From: Pedobacter polysacchareus
GTDB lineage: Bacteria; Bacteroidota; Bacteroidia; Sphingobacteriales; Sphingobacteriaceae
Reading direction: 5' to 3'
Assembly: GCF_019802255.1 (NCBI RefSeq)
Contig: NZ_JAHYSS010000001.1
Coordinates: forward strand, 443,403 to 507,402
DNA: 64,000 bases
The position numbers and the translations under genes are program-made. Under the pieces are notes generated by a model. The model ran no database searches. It saw only the letters and a program-made list of their open reading frames with translations, and was not told the DNA's origin. Below, one piece after another: positions 52,084 through 61,341 of this stretch (positions are counted from its first letter, which is position 1; the number at the start of each line of letters is the position of its first letter).

Positions 52084-54180
52084 ATGGGATTAATGACATT
52101 TTTGCGGAATCGCGCAGGGTACATTTTGATCGGTGCCATCGGTTTTGCAATTGTTGCATTTTTAGTTGGTGATGCAGTTAACGTAGGTAAGCCTTTTTGG
52201 GCCGAATCTCAAAAGGTTGTAGGATCGATTGACGGTGAAGATATTAGCATTGATACTTTTGGTCCTAAAGTAGACCAAAGTTTAGCGCAGTTTAAACAAC
52301 AATATGGTGGCTCAGGCAATGCCCAAATGCAGGCAATGGCAGTAGACAACGTTTGGAACGGTGAAATTGCAACGGTTCTTTTAGGTAAAGAATACAACCG
52401 CCTGGGTTTAACGATCTCTGGTGATGAATTATTTGATTTATTGCAAGGTAAAAACCCAAGCCCACTGATCGTTCAGTACTTCGGTAACCCGCAAACAGGT
52501 CAGGTAAACCGCGCTGAAGTGATCGCTTCATTAAAGCAACAAGCAAAAAATCCTCAGTTGAAACAACAATGGGAGATGCTGCAGGCGGAAATCGAAAAAC
52601 AAGCTTTACAACAAAAATATGCAAACCTGGTTCGTAATTCAGTATATGTAACCACGCTCGAAGCAAATGATGAATACATCAACCGTAATAAATTGGCTAA
52701 CTTCAAATATGTAGCCCTTGATTACGCAACTATCGCTGATGCAACGTTAAAATTGACAGAATCAGATTACTCTGATTATTACAATGCCAACAAAGCACGC
52801 TTTGAAAGCCCTGCAGAAACCCGTTCATTCGAGTATGTAACTTTCAGCGTTAACCCAACAAAAGATGATTCTGTTGCAGTAAGAACACAAGTAGAGAAAT
52901 TAGCGGCAGACTTCAAAACGGCTGTAAACGATTCTTTATTCGCTGCATTGAACTCAGATGTGAAAGTTCCTTACGTATATATGTCTAAAGGTAAATTAGA
53001 TCCTGCAGTTGATTCTGTAGTGTTTAACCTTCCTGCTGGCAGCTATTACGGCCCTAAATTCTCTGGTAACTCTTATAAATTAGTGAAAGTTGTAGATACT
53101 CGTTTCTCTCCGGATTCAGTAAAAGCAAGCCATATCTTAATCGACCCAGCTAAATTAGGTGGCGTAGATAAAGCCATCAAATTAGCAGATTCATTAAAAG
53201 GATTGGTTCAAGGTGGTGCAAACTTCGCAGCATTGGCAAAACAATACAGCGTAGATGGTTCGAAAGACAAAGGTGGTGACCTTGGTACTTTCAGCCGCGG
53301 ACAAATGGTTCCAGAATTTGAGAACGCTGCCTTCAATGGTAAACCAGGCGATCTTAAAGTGGTAACTTCTCAGTTCGGTGTACACTTGATCAAAGTTGAA
53401 AAACAAATCGGTAACTCTAAAGTTGCTAAACTGGCTTATATCGAGAAAAACCTTTCTCCAAGTAACAAAACTAAAGACGCAGCTTACAAAAAAGCAAGCA
53501 GCTTCCTTGCGGAAGTGAAAGACAATAACTTTTCTGAACTGGCACAGAAAAAAGGATACACTGTGGGTGTAGCTGATAAAGTGACTGCTTCTCAAGGTTT
53601 CGCTCCAGGTTTAGATAACCCTCGCCAGTTGATCCGCGATGCGTATGCTGCTGATAAAGGTGATATCCTGAAAGAAATCTACCAGATGGACAATGCTTTC
53701 GTAATTGCACGTGTAACTGGTGTAAATCCAAAAGGTACTTTACCATTGGAAGCGGTTAAAAAAGATATCGAACCATTGGTTCGTAATGCTGTAAAAGCAA
53801 AACTATTGACCGAAAAAGCAAATGCAGCGCTACAAGGTGCAGGAAACCTGGATCAGGTAGCTAAGAAATTAGGTCAGCCAGTAAACCCAGTTCAAAATAT
53901 TGTGTTTGCTAACCCAATCATCCCAGGTGCTGCTCAGGAAAATAAATTGGTAGGTTCCGTATTCGGTTCTCAGCCAGGTAAAGTTTCTCAGCCAGTAGAT
54001 GGTGAACGTGGGGTATATGTGTTCTCAGTAGATAATTTCATCAATCCAGCGCCTTTAGCAAATACCTACAAACAAAAAGAAGCCATGATGCAGGCAATTG
54101 CACAACGCTCTTTAGGTTCAGCTTTCCAGGCCCTACAGGATAAAGCCAAGATAAAAGACAATAGAGTGAAATTCTATTAA
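52084..54180 (+). CDS. Periplasmic peptidyl-prolyl isomerase, PpiD/SurA type
   Basis: Membrane-anchored folding factor for envelope proteins, 698 residues. A short cytoplasmic start is followed by one transmembrane helix (YILIGAIGFAIVAFLVGDAV, about 12-31), an N-terminal SurA-like chaperone domain, then a parvulin domain near 345-440 with KASHILIDPAKLGG, FAALAKQYSVDGSKDKGGDLGTFSRGQM and VKVEKQIG-like ends. A second parvulin-like region follows. Codon use is biased towards highly expressed genes. A terminator lies 22 bases after the stop. Confidence 0.9.
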   Translation: MGLMTFLRNRAGYILIGAIGFAIVAFLVGDAVNVGKPFWAESQKVVGSIDGEDISIDTFGPKVDQSLAQFKQQYGGSGNAQMQAMAVDNVWNGEIATVLLGKEYNRLGLTISGDELFDLLQGKNPSPLIVQYFGNPQTGQVNRAEVIASLKQQAKNPQLKQQWEMLQAEIEKQALQQKYANLVRNSVYVTTLEANDEYINRNKLANFKYVALDYATIADATLKLTESDYSDYYNANKARFESPAETRSFEYVTFSVNPTKDDSVAVRTQVEKLAADFKTAVNDSLFAALNSDVKVPYVYMSKGKLDPAVDSVVFNLPAGSYYGPKFSGNSYKLVKVVDTRFSPDSVKASHILIDPAKLGGVDKAIKLADSLKGLVQGGANFAALAKQYSVDGSKDKGGDLGTFSRGQMVPEFENAAFNGKPGDLKVVTSQFGVHLIKVEKQIGNSKVAKLAYIEKNLSPSNKTKDAAYKKASSFLAEVKDNNFSELAQKKGYTVGVADKVTASQGFAPGLDNPRQLIRDAYAADKGDILKEIYQMDNAFVIARVTGVNPKGTLPLEAVKKDIEPLVRNAVKAKLLTEKANAALQGAGNLDQVAKKLGQPVNPVQNIVFANPIIPGAAQENKLVGSVFGSQPGKVSQPVDGERGVYVFSVDNFINPAPLANTYKQKEAMMQAIAQRSLGSAFQALQDKAKIKDNRVKFY

Positions 54181-54201
54181 TCTTATTTTACGTAATTTTG
54201 T

Positions 54202-54236
54202 AACCGGAAGTATTTTTGCTTCCGGTTTTTTTATTT
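54202..54236 (+). terminator. Intrinsic terminator after the PPIase gene
   Basis: The stem AACCGGAAG / CTTCCGGTT with a loop of about eight bases is followed by a T-run. It lies 22 bases after the stop codon and directly before the DUF2480 gene. Confidence 0.9.
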
Positions 54237-54243
54237 TATAAGC

Positions 54244-54759
54244 ATGGACATTCAAGAAAACTTCGTTAATAAAGTAGCTGCAAGTGGCTTGATCACTTTC
54301 AATCTGGAAGAATACTACCATACCGGTGAAAGAGTGGTTTATGATATCAAAGACAATCTTTTTCATGGGCTGATGCTGAGAGAGAAAGATTTTAGAGAGT
54401 TTATTAAAACCCACGACTGGGCCAGCTATACCGGAAAAAATATTGCAATCATCTGTAGTGCCGATGCCATCGTGCCTACCTGGGCCTATATGCTGTTGGC
54501 CAATAAATTAAAACCTTATGCCAATGAAGTGGTATTTGGAAGCCTGGAAACCCTGGAATCAGTGCTGTTTACCAAAGCTCTGGCTAAAATAGACCTGAAT
54601 GCCTTCGCGGGAGAACGCGTGGTCGTGAAAGGATGCGCAGATATCGATGTGCCCATCTCTGCCTATGTGGAGATTACCAGCCTGCTCACACCTGTGGTGA
54701 AGAGCATTATGTATGGAGAACCTTGTTCTACCGTTCCGATATATAAGCGAAAGGATTAA
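54244..54759 (+). CDS. DUF2480 family protein
   Basis: A 171-residue cytoplasmic protein of the uncharacterised DUF2480 family of Bacteroidota. Typical stretches are FNLEEYYHTGERVVYDIKDNLFHGLMLREKDFREFIKTHDW (about 20-60) and VVKGCADIDVPISAYVEITSLLTPVVKSIMYGEPCSTVPIYKR at the C terminus. Two cysteines in the C-terminal part are the only notable candidates for a metal or redox site. It opens a run of three conserved-unknown genes. Confidence 0.82.
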   Translation: MDIQENFVNKVAASGLITFNLEEYYHTGERVVYDIKDNLFHGLMLREKDFREFIKTHDWASYTGKNIAIICSADAIVPTWAYMLLANKLKPYANEVVFGSLETLESVLFTKALAKIDLNAFAGERVVVKGCADIDVPISAYVEITSLLTPVVKSIMYGEPCSTVPIYKRKD

Positions 54760-54789
54760 GTTTGGAGTGCTTTTTGTTTAAACCCTGAT

Positions 54790-55566
54790 ATGAAGAAATC
54801 ATTATTGATCATCACCATTGCATTATTAAGTTTCAGGGGCATGGCTCAAGAACTTCCTTTTGTTAAAGCACCTGTTTTTCAGGTAGGGGAAGTGCTGAAA
54901 TATAAATTGAGGTATGGTTTCATTACCGCAGCAGAAGGCACATTAAAAGTGCTGGACTCTGACCTTAAATTTGATGGTAAACCAACTTATCGCCTTTCGG
55001 TAGACGGAGAAACATCCGGTACATTCGATGTTTTTTATAAAATAAGAGACCATTATGATTCTTATATAGACCGCGTCAACCTGAAGCCTTATTTCTATCA
55101 GGAGAACATCCGTGAAGGGAGCTACCGAAGAGAAGATAAAGCAAGGTTTTACCAGTCTGAACAAAAGGTAGTCGCCACCAAAGGAACTTTTAAAACCCCG
55201 GATAAACAGACGTTCGACCTGGTTTCTACCTATTATTTTGCCAGAAGCCTGGACATTTCAAAATTGAATCCAGGTGATGAAGTGAACCTCAACTATTTTT
55301 TAGGAGATGAGATCAATCAGCTGCAAATTCAGTTTATAGGCCGTGAAGTCGTGAAAACGAAAATGGGCAAAATCAGGTGTTTGAAATTTAGCCCCTCTAT
55401 TAAGCCTGGAAGGATCTTTAGAAAAGATAGCAGATTATACCTCTGGATCACCGATGATGGAAACAGGGTGCCTGTAAAGGCGCAGGTAGAGATCCTCGTG
55501 GGCGCAGTAACAATGGAAATTAAATCAGCCGATGGATTGAAATATCCCCTGGCGATCGTAAAATAA
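54790..55566 (+). CDS. DUF3108 domain protein, exported
   Basis: A 258-residue exported protein of the DUF3108 family, function unknown. A signal peptide MKKSLLIITIALLSFRGMAQ is followed by a beta-rich body: FQVGEVLKYKLRYGFITAAEGTLKV near 30 and TSGTFDVFYKIRDHYDSYIDRVNLKPYFYQENIREGSYRR near 77. The fold is likely a lipocalin-like or LolA-like beta-barrel, which is inference. It lies between the DUF2480 and DUF3109 genes, 30 and 5 bases away. Confidence 0.82.
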   Translation: MKKSLLIITIALLSFRGMAQELPFVKAPVFQVGEVLKYKLRYGFITAAEGTLKVLDSDLKFDGKPTYRLSVDGETSGTFDVFYKIRDHYDSYIDRVNLKPYFYQENIREGSYRREDKARFYQSEQKVVATKGTFKTPDKQTFDLVSTYYFARSLDISKLNPGDEVNLNYFLGDEINQLQIQFIGREVVKTKMGKIRCLKFSPSIKPGRIFRKDSRLYLWITDDGNRVPVKAQVEILVGAVTMEIKSADGLKYPLAIVK

Positions 55567-55571
55567 ATAAA

Positions 55572-56138
55572 ATGATAGAAGTACAAAATACACTCGTTCA
55601 CGAGGACCTGATCAGCGAAAGCTTTGTCTGTAACTTAAACAAGTGTAAAGGCATTTGCTGCGTCGAAGGTGATGCTGGTGCCCCTTTGGATGTCGCTGAA
55701 ACTGCAATTCTAAAGGATATTTATCCCAAAATTAAACACCTGCTGGAAGCAAAAGGCATTCAGGCAATCGAAGAACAGGGGACTTCAGTAGTAGATGCGG
55801 ATGGCGACCTGACCACGCCTTGTGTGGATGGAAATAAAGAATGTGCCTACGTGACTTTCGAAAATGGCATCACCAAATGCGGTATAGAAAAAGGTTATGA
55901 ACAAGGTCTGGTAGAATGGCAAAAACCAATCTCCTGCCATTTGTACCCAATCCGCGTCACGCAATACCCGGAATTTGAAGTGTTAAACTACGACAGATGG
56001 CACATTTGCCATGATGCCTGTTCCTTTGGAAGAGAGCTGAAAGTACCGGTATACCAGTTTCTGAAAGGTCCGCTGATTAGAAAGTATGGTGCGGAATGGT
56101 ATGCAGAACTGGAAAATAGTGTAGCCACAAATCAATAA
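55572..56138 (+). CDS. DUF3109 family Cys-rich protein
   Basis: A 188-residue protein of the DUF3109 family, unknown function. It is Cys-rich: Cys20, Cys25, Cys29 and Cys30 in SFVCNLNKCKGICCVEGDAGAPL, then CVDGNKECAYV, KCGIEKGYE, SCHLYPIRV and HICHDACSFG. This pattern resembles zinc/iron-cluster (YkgJ-like) proteins, but metal content is inference. Start is five bases after the DUF3108 gene. No terminator was recognised before rfbA. Confidence 0.82.
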   Translation: MIEVQNTLVHEDLISESFVCNLNKCKGICCVEGDAGAPLDVAETAILKDIYPKIKHLLEAKGIQAIEEQGTSVVDADGDLTTPCVDGNKECAYVTFENGITKCGIEKGYEQGLVEWQKPISCHLYPIRVTQYPEFEVLNYDRWHICHDACSFGRELKVPVYQFLKGPLIRKYGAEWYAELENSVATNQ

Positions 56139-56224
56139 GGCGAAGCGGAAATTCCGAAGCCTGGCACTAAAAATAATGTGAACCAGAATTCAAAACATAT
56201 ACTTACAAAAACCAACCTACCGAA

Positions 56225-57085
56225 GTGAAAGGAATAATTTTAGCAGGAGGAAGCGGGACAAGACTGCACCCTCTGACTCTAGTAATGAGCAAGCAAATGA
56301 TGCCGGTTTATGATAAACCGATGATCTATTACCCATTGTCGACTTTAATGCTTGCAGGAATCAGAGAAATTCTGATCATCTCTACCCCACATGATTTGCC
56401 AAACTTTAAGAAGTTATTAGGTGATGGAAAAGAGTTGGGCTGTGAGTTCTCGTATGCAGAACAGGCAGATCCAAACGGCCTGGCACAAGCTTTTGTGATT
56501 GGTGCTGATTTTATCGGTTCAGACAAGGTAGCCTTAGTACTTGGCGACAATATTTTCTATGGTGATGGGATGTCTAACCTATTACAGGCAAGCTCAGACC
56601 CTGAAGGTGGAATCGTTTTTGCCTACCGCGTTTCTGATCCTGAACGTTATGGGGTAGTGGAATTTGATGAGGAAAACCGTGCCATCTCTATCGAAGAGAA
56701 ACCGGTAGTGCCGAAATCTGATTATGCAGTTCCCGGACTTTATTTCTACGACAATAGCGTAGTGGAAATTGCTAAAAATATCAAACCTTCGCCTCGTGGT
56801 GAATATGAAATCACAGATGTGAACAAGGTATACCTGGAGCAGAATAAACTGAAAGTTGGTGTATTGAGCAGAGGAACAGCCTGGTTAGATACCGGAACTT
56901 TTGCCTCCTTAATGCAGGCCGGACAATTTGTTCAGGTGATCGAAGAACGTCAGGGGCTAAAAATCGGATGTATCGAAGAGGTCGCTTACCGCATGGGCTT
57001 TATCGATAAAGAACAGCTGCGTAAAATCGCTACACCATTAGTTAAAAGTGGTTATGGTGCGTATTTGTTAAAAATGATCAAGTAA
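56225..57085 (+). CDS. rfbA: Glucose-1-phosphate thymidylyltransferase
   Basis: Makes dTDP-glucose from glucose-1-phosphate and dTTP, the first step of dTDP-L-rhamnose and related sugars. The protein starts with GTG at 56225 and is 286 residues. Motifs are [14 protein letters not shown] (5-18), the [16 protein letters not shown] region, [12 protein letters not shown] near 105 with the metal Asp, and [24 protein letters not shown] near 156. No rfbBCD genes are in the window, so the pathway is completed elsewhere. It is consistent with glycan synthesis elsewhere in this segment. Confidence 0.95.
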   Translation: MKGIILAGGSGTRLHPLTLVMSKQMMPVYDKPMIYYPLSTLMLAGIREILIISTPHDLPNFKKLLGDGKELGCEFSYAEQADPNGLAQAFVIGADFIGSDKVALVLGDNIFYGDGMSNLLQASSDPEGGIVFAYRVSDPERYGVVEFDEENRAISIEEKPVVPKSDYAVPGLYFYDNSVVEIAKNIKPSPRGEYEITDVNKVYLEQNKLKVGVLSRGTAWLDTGTFASLMQAGQFVQVIEERQGLKIGCIEEVAYRMGFIDKEQLRKIATPLVKSGYGAYLLKMIK

Positions 57086-57143
57086 TACTGAAATAGTTAT
57101 CAAGTAGTTCTAAAGTTTAATGCAGCTTTTCGAATGACCATCA

Positions 57144-57173
57144 TTGCTGCTGGTTTTAGCTTTATTACATTTG
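57144..57173 (+). promoter_or_regulatory. Promoter-like pair just before a terminator
   Basis: TTG at 57144-57146, a 19-base spacer, then TACATTTG at 57166-57173 fit the Bacteroidota consensus well. The predicted start of transcription is only about ten bases before the terminator stem at 57191. Confidence 0.45.
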
Positions 57174-57190
57174 ATTTTAAATCATATTGG

Positions 57191-57217
57191 AAACCCGGCA
57201 ATTCGCCGGGTTTTTTT
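57191..57217 (+). terminator. Intrinsic terminator downstream of rfbA
   Basis: The stem AAACCCGGC / GCCGGGTTT has a five-base loop and runs into T7. It is 105 bases after the rfbA stop. Confidence 0.92.
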
Positions 57218-57361
57218 ATGAAAAATATTTTTATTAGCCATTTAGTCTACTGGCCATCTATGGAGTTAACCTGGCTGTAACATCGGAATCTCCGGTAGAT
57301 GCCAAAATCACTTAATCTTTTGGCAATTCCAACAACGTATATCGCTGCATAATCCGCTTTC

Positions 57362-57390
57362 TTTGAATTTATTGCTTTTTATTATCTTAA
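57362..57390 (+). promoter_or_regulatory. Weak promoter-like pair before the fucosidase gene
   Basis: TTTG at 57362-57365 and TATCTTAA at 57383-57390 are 17 bases apart; the second box matches TAnnTTTG at only six of eight positions, counting the two free ones. It lies 37 bases before the ATG. Confidence 0.3.
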
Positions 57391-57427
57391 CCGATTGAGA
57401 CGCCCATAGCACTAAATATAAAATCCA

Positions 57428-59632
57428 ATGACAACGAAACAGAAATCAGGAATTTTATTCCTTCTACTCTTTTTTTTCAGCAGCGTTAGTTTTTCACAGC
57501 AGCAGCAGCAGCAACAACATGATCCTAAAGCATTAAAAGCCTGGCAAGACCAGAAATACAGCATGTTTATTCATTATGGAATTTACTCCGTATTGGGTGG
57601 CGTATGGGAAGGCAAAGAGATCAGCAAAGGCTTAAGTGAACAAATTCAGGCGCATGCAGGGATTTATAGTGATACTTATGCTCGTGTTGCTAAAAGGTTT
57701 AATCCTAAGGACTGGAATGCCGATTCTATCGTTTCACTCGCTAAAAAAGCCGGAATGCGCTCCATTGTGATCACTTCTAAACATCATGATGGTTTCTGCA
57801 TGTTTAAAACGGCAACTACTGATTTCAATGTGGTAGATGCCACGCCTTTTAAAAGAGACCTTCTGAAAGAACTTTCGGATGCCTGTAAACGTGGCGGCTT
57901 AAGATTCGGACTATATTTTTCCCTGATCGACTGGCATTATCCACAGGCATCGCCGATTTCCAGCAGTAACTCGGATTACATTACTCCCGAACACGTTCAG
58001 TACAATAAAAAACAAATCACAGAACTGCTGAGCAATTACGGTCCAGTCTCTGAATTGTGGTTTGATATGGGTTCTCAGAATGCAGCAGAAAGTAAAGAGC
58101 TGAGAGATTTAGTACATAAATTACAGCCTGATTGTATGATTGGCAGTCGTATTGGTAACGATATGGGCGATTTCAATGTGATGGGGGATAACCAGGAACC
58201 GGATTATGCAATTGGAGTGCCTTGGCAGTCGCCAGCTTCTTTCTTCGACGATACCTGGGGTTACAGATCTTGGCAGGATAGAGGCAGCGAAGCAGTTAAA
58301 ACCAAAGAAAAGTTAACCAGTCTGATTCGTGTAGTGAGCAGAGGAGGAAACTTCCTGTTGAATATCGGCCCAAAAGGTGATGGATCAGTAGTCGGCTTTG
58401 AAAAAGATATTTTACTCAATATTGGAAAATGGCTGGACAAAAATGGAGAAGCGATTTACAGTACAGACGCAGATCCTTTTCATGTTTCCTTTAAATGGGG
58501 CAGCTTAACCTCAAAACCGAATCAGCTTTATTTACACGTGATGAGTCATCCGGAGAATGGGCAGATCATTTTACCTGGCCTTAAAGGCAAAATAAAAAGT
58601 ATCGGTGTATTGGGCGAAAAAAATCAAAAGATCAGTTTTACGCAAAACGATCAAGGGCTTAAAATCAGTGTTCCAGCTAATATCAACCCAGATAAAGAAT
58701 TTAAAGTAATCAAGATTACCTTTGCCAATGGTTTCAGTGTACCACCCGCTAATGTGATTAAAATGCCTGCGGATGGGTTAAACGCAAATGCAGCCGCTCC
58801 TATAAACGGCCCTGGCATTAATTTGAATTCCCATAACGCTTTTAAACATTACAGCAGTTCCGGAGTAGATTACAATACCAGATTCCAAAGCACAGTTAAA
58901 GAATCCTGGACTTTGCAGCCTTTGAAAAACGCAAATTATACACCAGTAATTTATTATTCAGCACAGGAAAAAGGAAAAACGATAGACCTGGAAATCAATG
59001 GAAAAGTAAGCCCTCTGACTTTCGCTGATGGCAAAGCCATGCCGATCAAACAGCAGGGTACACTCAATTGGGGGCCAATTTATCTTTCTGATCCCCAATG
59101 GACCGGAATTGAAGGTTTTCCAGGAGAGGCCAAAAACATTGACCCAAGCCAGGCATGGGGCAAGGATAAATTAACCTGGACCAGGAAAGTAGATTGGAAA
59201 AACAACCAGAAATATACCTTGGAAGCAGATCGCAGTACTGCTGTTTATGTGCTCCAGGAAATCACAGCAACAGCGGATCAGCCCTTCCTGGCCGGTATCA
59301 CGAGTACTGATGGCTTGGTGGTTGTGCTCAATGGAGAGGTATTAGCGATCCATAACAACCCTTTCAAAGAAAACCAGTGGAATGACCTGATCTTATTGCC
59401 GCTAAAAAAAGGTAAAAACCAACTGCTGCTGAAGATTTACAATGGTTATCAAAAGAAAATAGACCTTGGAATTGATACGACTCAGCCACAGGAATTATTT
59501 TCAAAAGAGCTTCCTTCAATCTCCCTTGAAAAAGGAAAATATTACCCTTTCAGCTGGCAGCTCCATAAACCCAATTCTCCGCATAGTACGCTTGGATTGT
59601 CAAATGTTAGCCTTGTTTTAGCAGAAAAGTAG
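57428..59632 (+). CDS. Secreted alpha-L-fucosidase, GH29
   Basis: Releases L-fucose from fucosylated glycans outside the cytoplasm. The 734-residue protein has a signal peptide (GILFLLLFFFSSVSFS) directly followed by seven glutamines, encoded by a CAG/CAA run at 57497-57517. The GH29 catalytic domain follows (about 35-470), with FIHYGIYSVLGGVWEG near 40, TSKHHDGFCMF near 118, and SELWFDMG near 207, whose Asp213 is the predicted nucleophile. The C-terminal 250 residues form beta-rich accessory domains. It opens the fucose operon, with fucP 85 bases on. Confidence 0.93.
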   Translation: MTTKQKSGILFLLLFFFSSVSFSQQQQQQQHDPKALKAWQDQKYSMFIHYGIYSVLGGVWEGKEISKGLSEQIQAHAGIYSDTYARVAKRFNPKDWNADSIVSLAKKAGMRSIVITSKHHDGFCMFKTATTDFNVVDATPFKRDLLKELSDACKRGGLRFGLYFSLIDWHYPQASPISSSNSDYITPEHVQYNKKQITELLSNYGPVSELWFDMGSQNAAESKELRDLVHKLQPDCMIGSRIGNDMGDFNVMGDNQEPDYAIGVPWQSPASFFDDTWGYRSWQDRGSEAVKTKEKLTSLIRVVSRGGNFLLNIGPKGDGSVVGFEKDILLNIGKWLDKNGEAIYSTDADPFHVSFKWGSLTSKPNQLYLHVMSHPENGQIILPGLKGKIKSIGVLGEKNQKISFTQNDQGLKISVPANINPDKEFKVIKITFANGFSVPPANVIKMPADGLNANAAAPINGPGINLNSHNAFKHYSSSGVDYNTRFQSTVKESWTLQPLKNANYTPVIYYSAQEKGKTIDLEINGKVSPLTFADGKAMPIKQQGTLNWGPIYLSDPQWTGIEGFPGEAKNIDPSQAWGKDKLTWTRKVDWKNNQKYTLEADRSTAVYVLQEITATADQPFLAGITSTDGLVVVLNGEVLAIHNNPFKENQWNDLILLPLKKGKNQLLLKIYNGYQKKIDLGIDTTQPQELFSKELPSISLEKGKYYPFSWQLHKPNSPHSTLGLSNVSLVLAEK

Positions 59633-59717
59633 CCAAAATCATTTAATGATATGATAATATCATAAAATAAAATGTAAGAGAATTCGCGTCCTTTGGGTAA
59701 CCAAATAAATTAAACCA

Positions 59718-60980
59718 ATGACTAAGAATAAATACCTGTTTCCGTTTATCATGATTACGTCCCTCTTTTTTATGTGGGGCTTCGTCCATAATCTTGATCC
59801 GATTTTAATCCCTCACCTGAAGAAGTCATTTAGCTTGTCTACTTTACAAGCTTCATTGGTGGATTCAGCGGTGTTTATTGCCTATTTCCTGATGGCTTTA
59901 CCAGCAGGGTTTCTAATGAAAAAATACGGATATAAAGCAGGGATCATTATTGGTCTGATCCTATTCGCCATTGGCTCATTTTTGTTTATTCCAGCAGCAA
60001 ATACGCAATCTTACTTTTTCTTTTTGATTGCACTTTTTATCATTGCCTGTGGGTTAACGATCCTGGAAACAGCAGCAAATCCTTATGCTTCCTTATTAGG
60101 ACCTGAGGAAACTTCTACTTTTCGTTTAAATTTCGCACAATCTTTTAATGGCCTCGCAGCAACTTTAGCCCCGATTATCGGTGCTAAAATTATCATGACC
60201 AAAGGTAATACAGAAGAAGAATTAAATGCGATGACGGAGTCGGCCAGACAAATTGCCCTGGCTTCCGAAGCATCCAGCGTGAAAATGCCATACTTCATTT
60301 TGGGCAGTATCATCCTGGTCATCGCCATCATATTTGTCTTCCTTAAACTTCCTGAAATTAAAGAAACAGCGCAAAAGAATGGAGAAAAAACTGGGATCAT
60401 GCATGCACTAGCACATCAACACCTGAGCTGGGCGGTAGTTACTCAATTTTTCTACGTAGGCGCACAAGTATGTGTATTCAGTCTTTTCATCCTATATGCA
60501 ACTAAAGCTGCCGGAATTGACGAACAAGAGGCTGCAAAATATGCCGGCTTTGGTGTCGGAATGGCCTTTATGATCGGCAGGTTCTTTGGAACATTCCTCA
60601 TGAAGTTTATCGCCCCGCCAAAATTGCTGTCCATTTACGCGGCAATCTGTATCCTCCTATCCGCGGCAGCCATGACAGTGAGCGGTATGATTGCGATTTA
60701 TGTCGTGATTGGAATCGCATTCTTTATGTCAATTATGTTTCCATCGATCTTCTCCCTGGGCATTAGAGAACTTGGTAAAGACACGAAATTTGGCAGCAGT
60801 CTGATCATCATGTCGATTGTTGGCGGTGCCATCCTTCCCTTAGGAATGGGGCATATTGCCGACCTTACCCACAACATTCAGTTGGGCTATATCGTTCCTT
60901 TAATATGTTTTATAGTGGTATTCCTATTTGGAATCAAAGGCCATAAAGTGGTGCCAATCACCTCAAATAGTTCAAATTAA
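59718..60980 (+). CDS. fucP: L-fucose:proton symporter
   Basis: Major facilitator transporter that imports L-fucose with a proton. The 420-residue protein has 12 hydrophobic helices. Helix 1 carries FFMWGFVHNLDPILIPHLKKSF, the signature of FucP, with the Asp used in proton coupling in E. coli FucP. The segment LLGPEETSTFRLNFAQSFNGLAATLAPIIGAKI near 128 is also typical. It follows the fucosidase gene and precedes the mutarotase gene by 22 bases, matching an uptake role in the same pathway. Confidence 0.93.
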   Translation: MTKNKYLFPFIMITSLFFMWGFVHNLDPILIPHLKKSFSLSTLQASLVDSAVFIAYFLMALPAGFLMKKYGYKAGIIIGLILFAIGSFLFIPAANTQSYFFFLIALFIIACGLTILETAANPYASLLGPEETSTFRLNFAQSFNGLAATLAPIIGAKIIMTKGNTEEELNAMTESARQIALASEASSVKMPYFILGSIILVIAIIFVFLKLPEIKETAQKNGEKTGIMHALAHQHLSWAVVTQFFYVGAQVCVFSLFILYATKAAGIDEQEAAKYAGFGVGMAFMIGRFFGTFLMKFIAPPKLLSIYAAICILLSAAAMTVSGMIAIYVVIGIAFFMSIMFPSIFSLGIRELGKDTKFGSSLIIMSIVGGAILPLGMGHIADLTHNIQLGYIVPLICFIVVFLFGIKGHKVVPITSNSSN

Positions 60981-61002
60981 TCAGGGAGGTCAAATTAAGT
61001 TT

Positions 61003-61335
61003 ATGAGTAAAAAGTATTATTTAACACTGGATTTAAAAGCGGACGATCAGTTGATCGCAGAATATGAAGCAATGCACAAGGCAGTATGGCCGGAAATCAT
61101 CGAAAGCATCACTTCGTCCGGGATCCAGAATATGGAGATCTATAGGGTAGGAAACCGCCTGTTTATGATCATGGAGGTCAGTGACGACTTTAGCTTTGAG
61201 CAGAAAGCAGCCATGGATGCCAGCAATGAAAAAGTGCAGGAGTGGGAAACCCTCATGTGGAAATATCAACAGGCCTTACCGGGCGCTAAACCCGGAGAGA
61301 AATGGATGATGATGGATAGAATATTTCAATTATAA
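61003..61335 (+). CDS. Mutarotase of the L-rhamnose/L-fucose (RhaM/FucU-like) type
   Basis: Interconverts alpha and beta anomers of a deoxysugar. The 110-residue protein starts at 61003, since the upstream extension to 60928 lies inside fucP. The RhaM-like signature is YYLTLDLKADDQLIAEYEAMHKAVWPEIIESI, with the catalytic-type His of HKAVW, and KWMMMDRIFQL closes the family C terminus. COG3254 members act on rhamnose or fucose; the operon points to L-fucose. The next gene starts six bases after its stop. Confidence 0.88.
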   Translation: MSKKYYLTLDLKADDQLIAEYEAMHKAVWPEIIESITSSGIQNMEIYRVGNRLFMIMEVSDDFSFEQKAAMDASNEKVQEWETLMWKYQQALPGAKPGEKWMMMDRIFQL

Positions 61336-61341
61336 AGGCCA

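Larger units (their letters stand above)
57086..57427. other. Intergenic region between rfbA and the fucose operon
   Basis: This 342-base gap contains a promoter-like pair (57144-57173), a strong terminator (57191-57217), a 20-codon ORF starting at 57218 that I regard as chance, and a weak promoter-like pair (57362-57390) near the fucosidase gene. No RNA gene or regulator-binding palindrome was recognised. Confidence 0.6.

Noticed and set aside
57218..57280. 20-codon ORF after the terminator
   Set aside because: It starts inside the T-run edge of the terminator, shows no domain or signal feature, and has no conserved context that I can see.
57497..57517. CAG repeat as a CRISPR or tandem repeat array
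   Set aside because: It is a short codon run inside a gene, without spacers.
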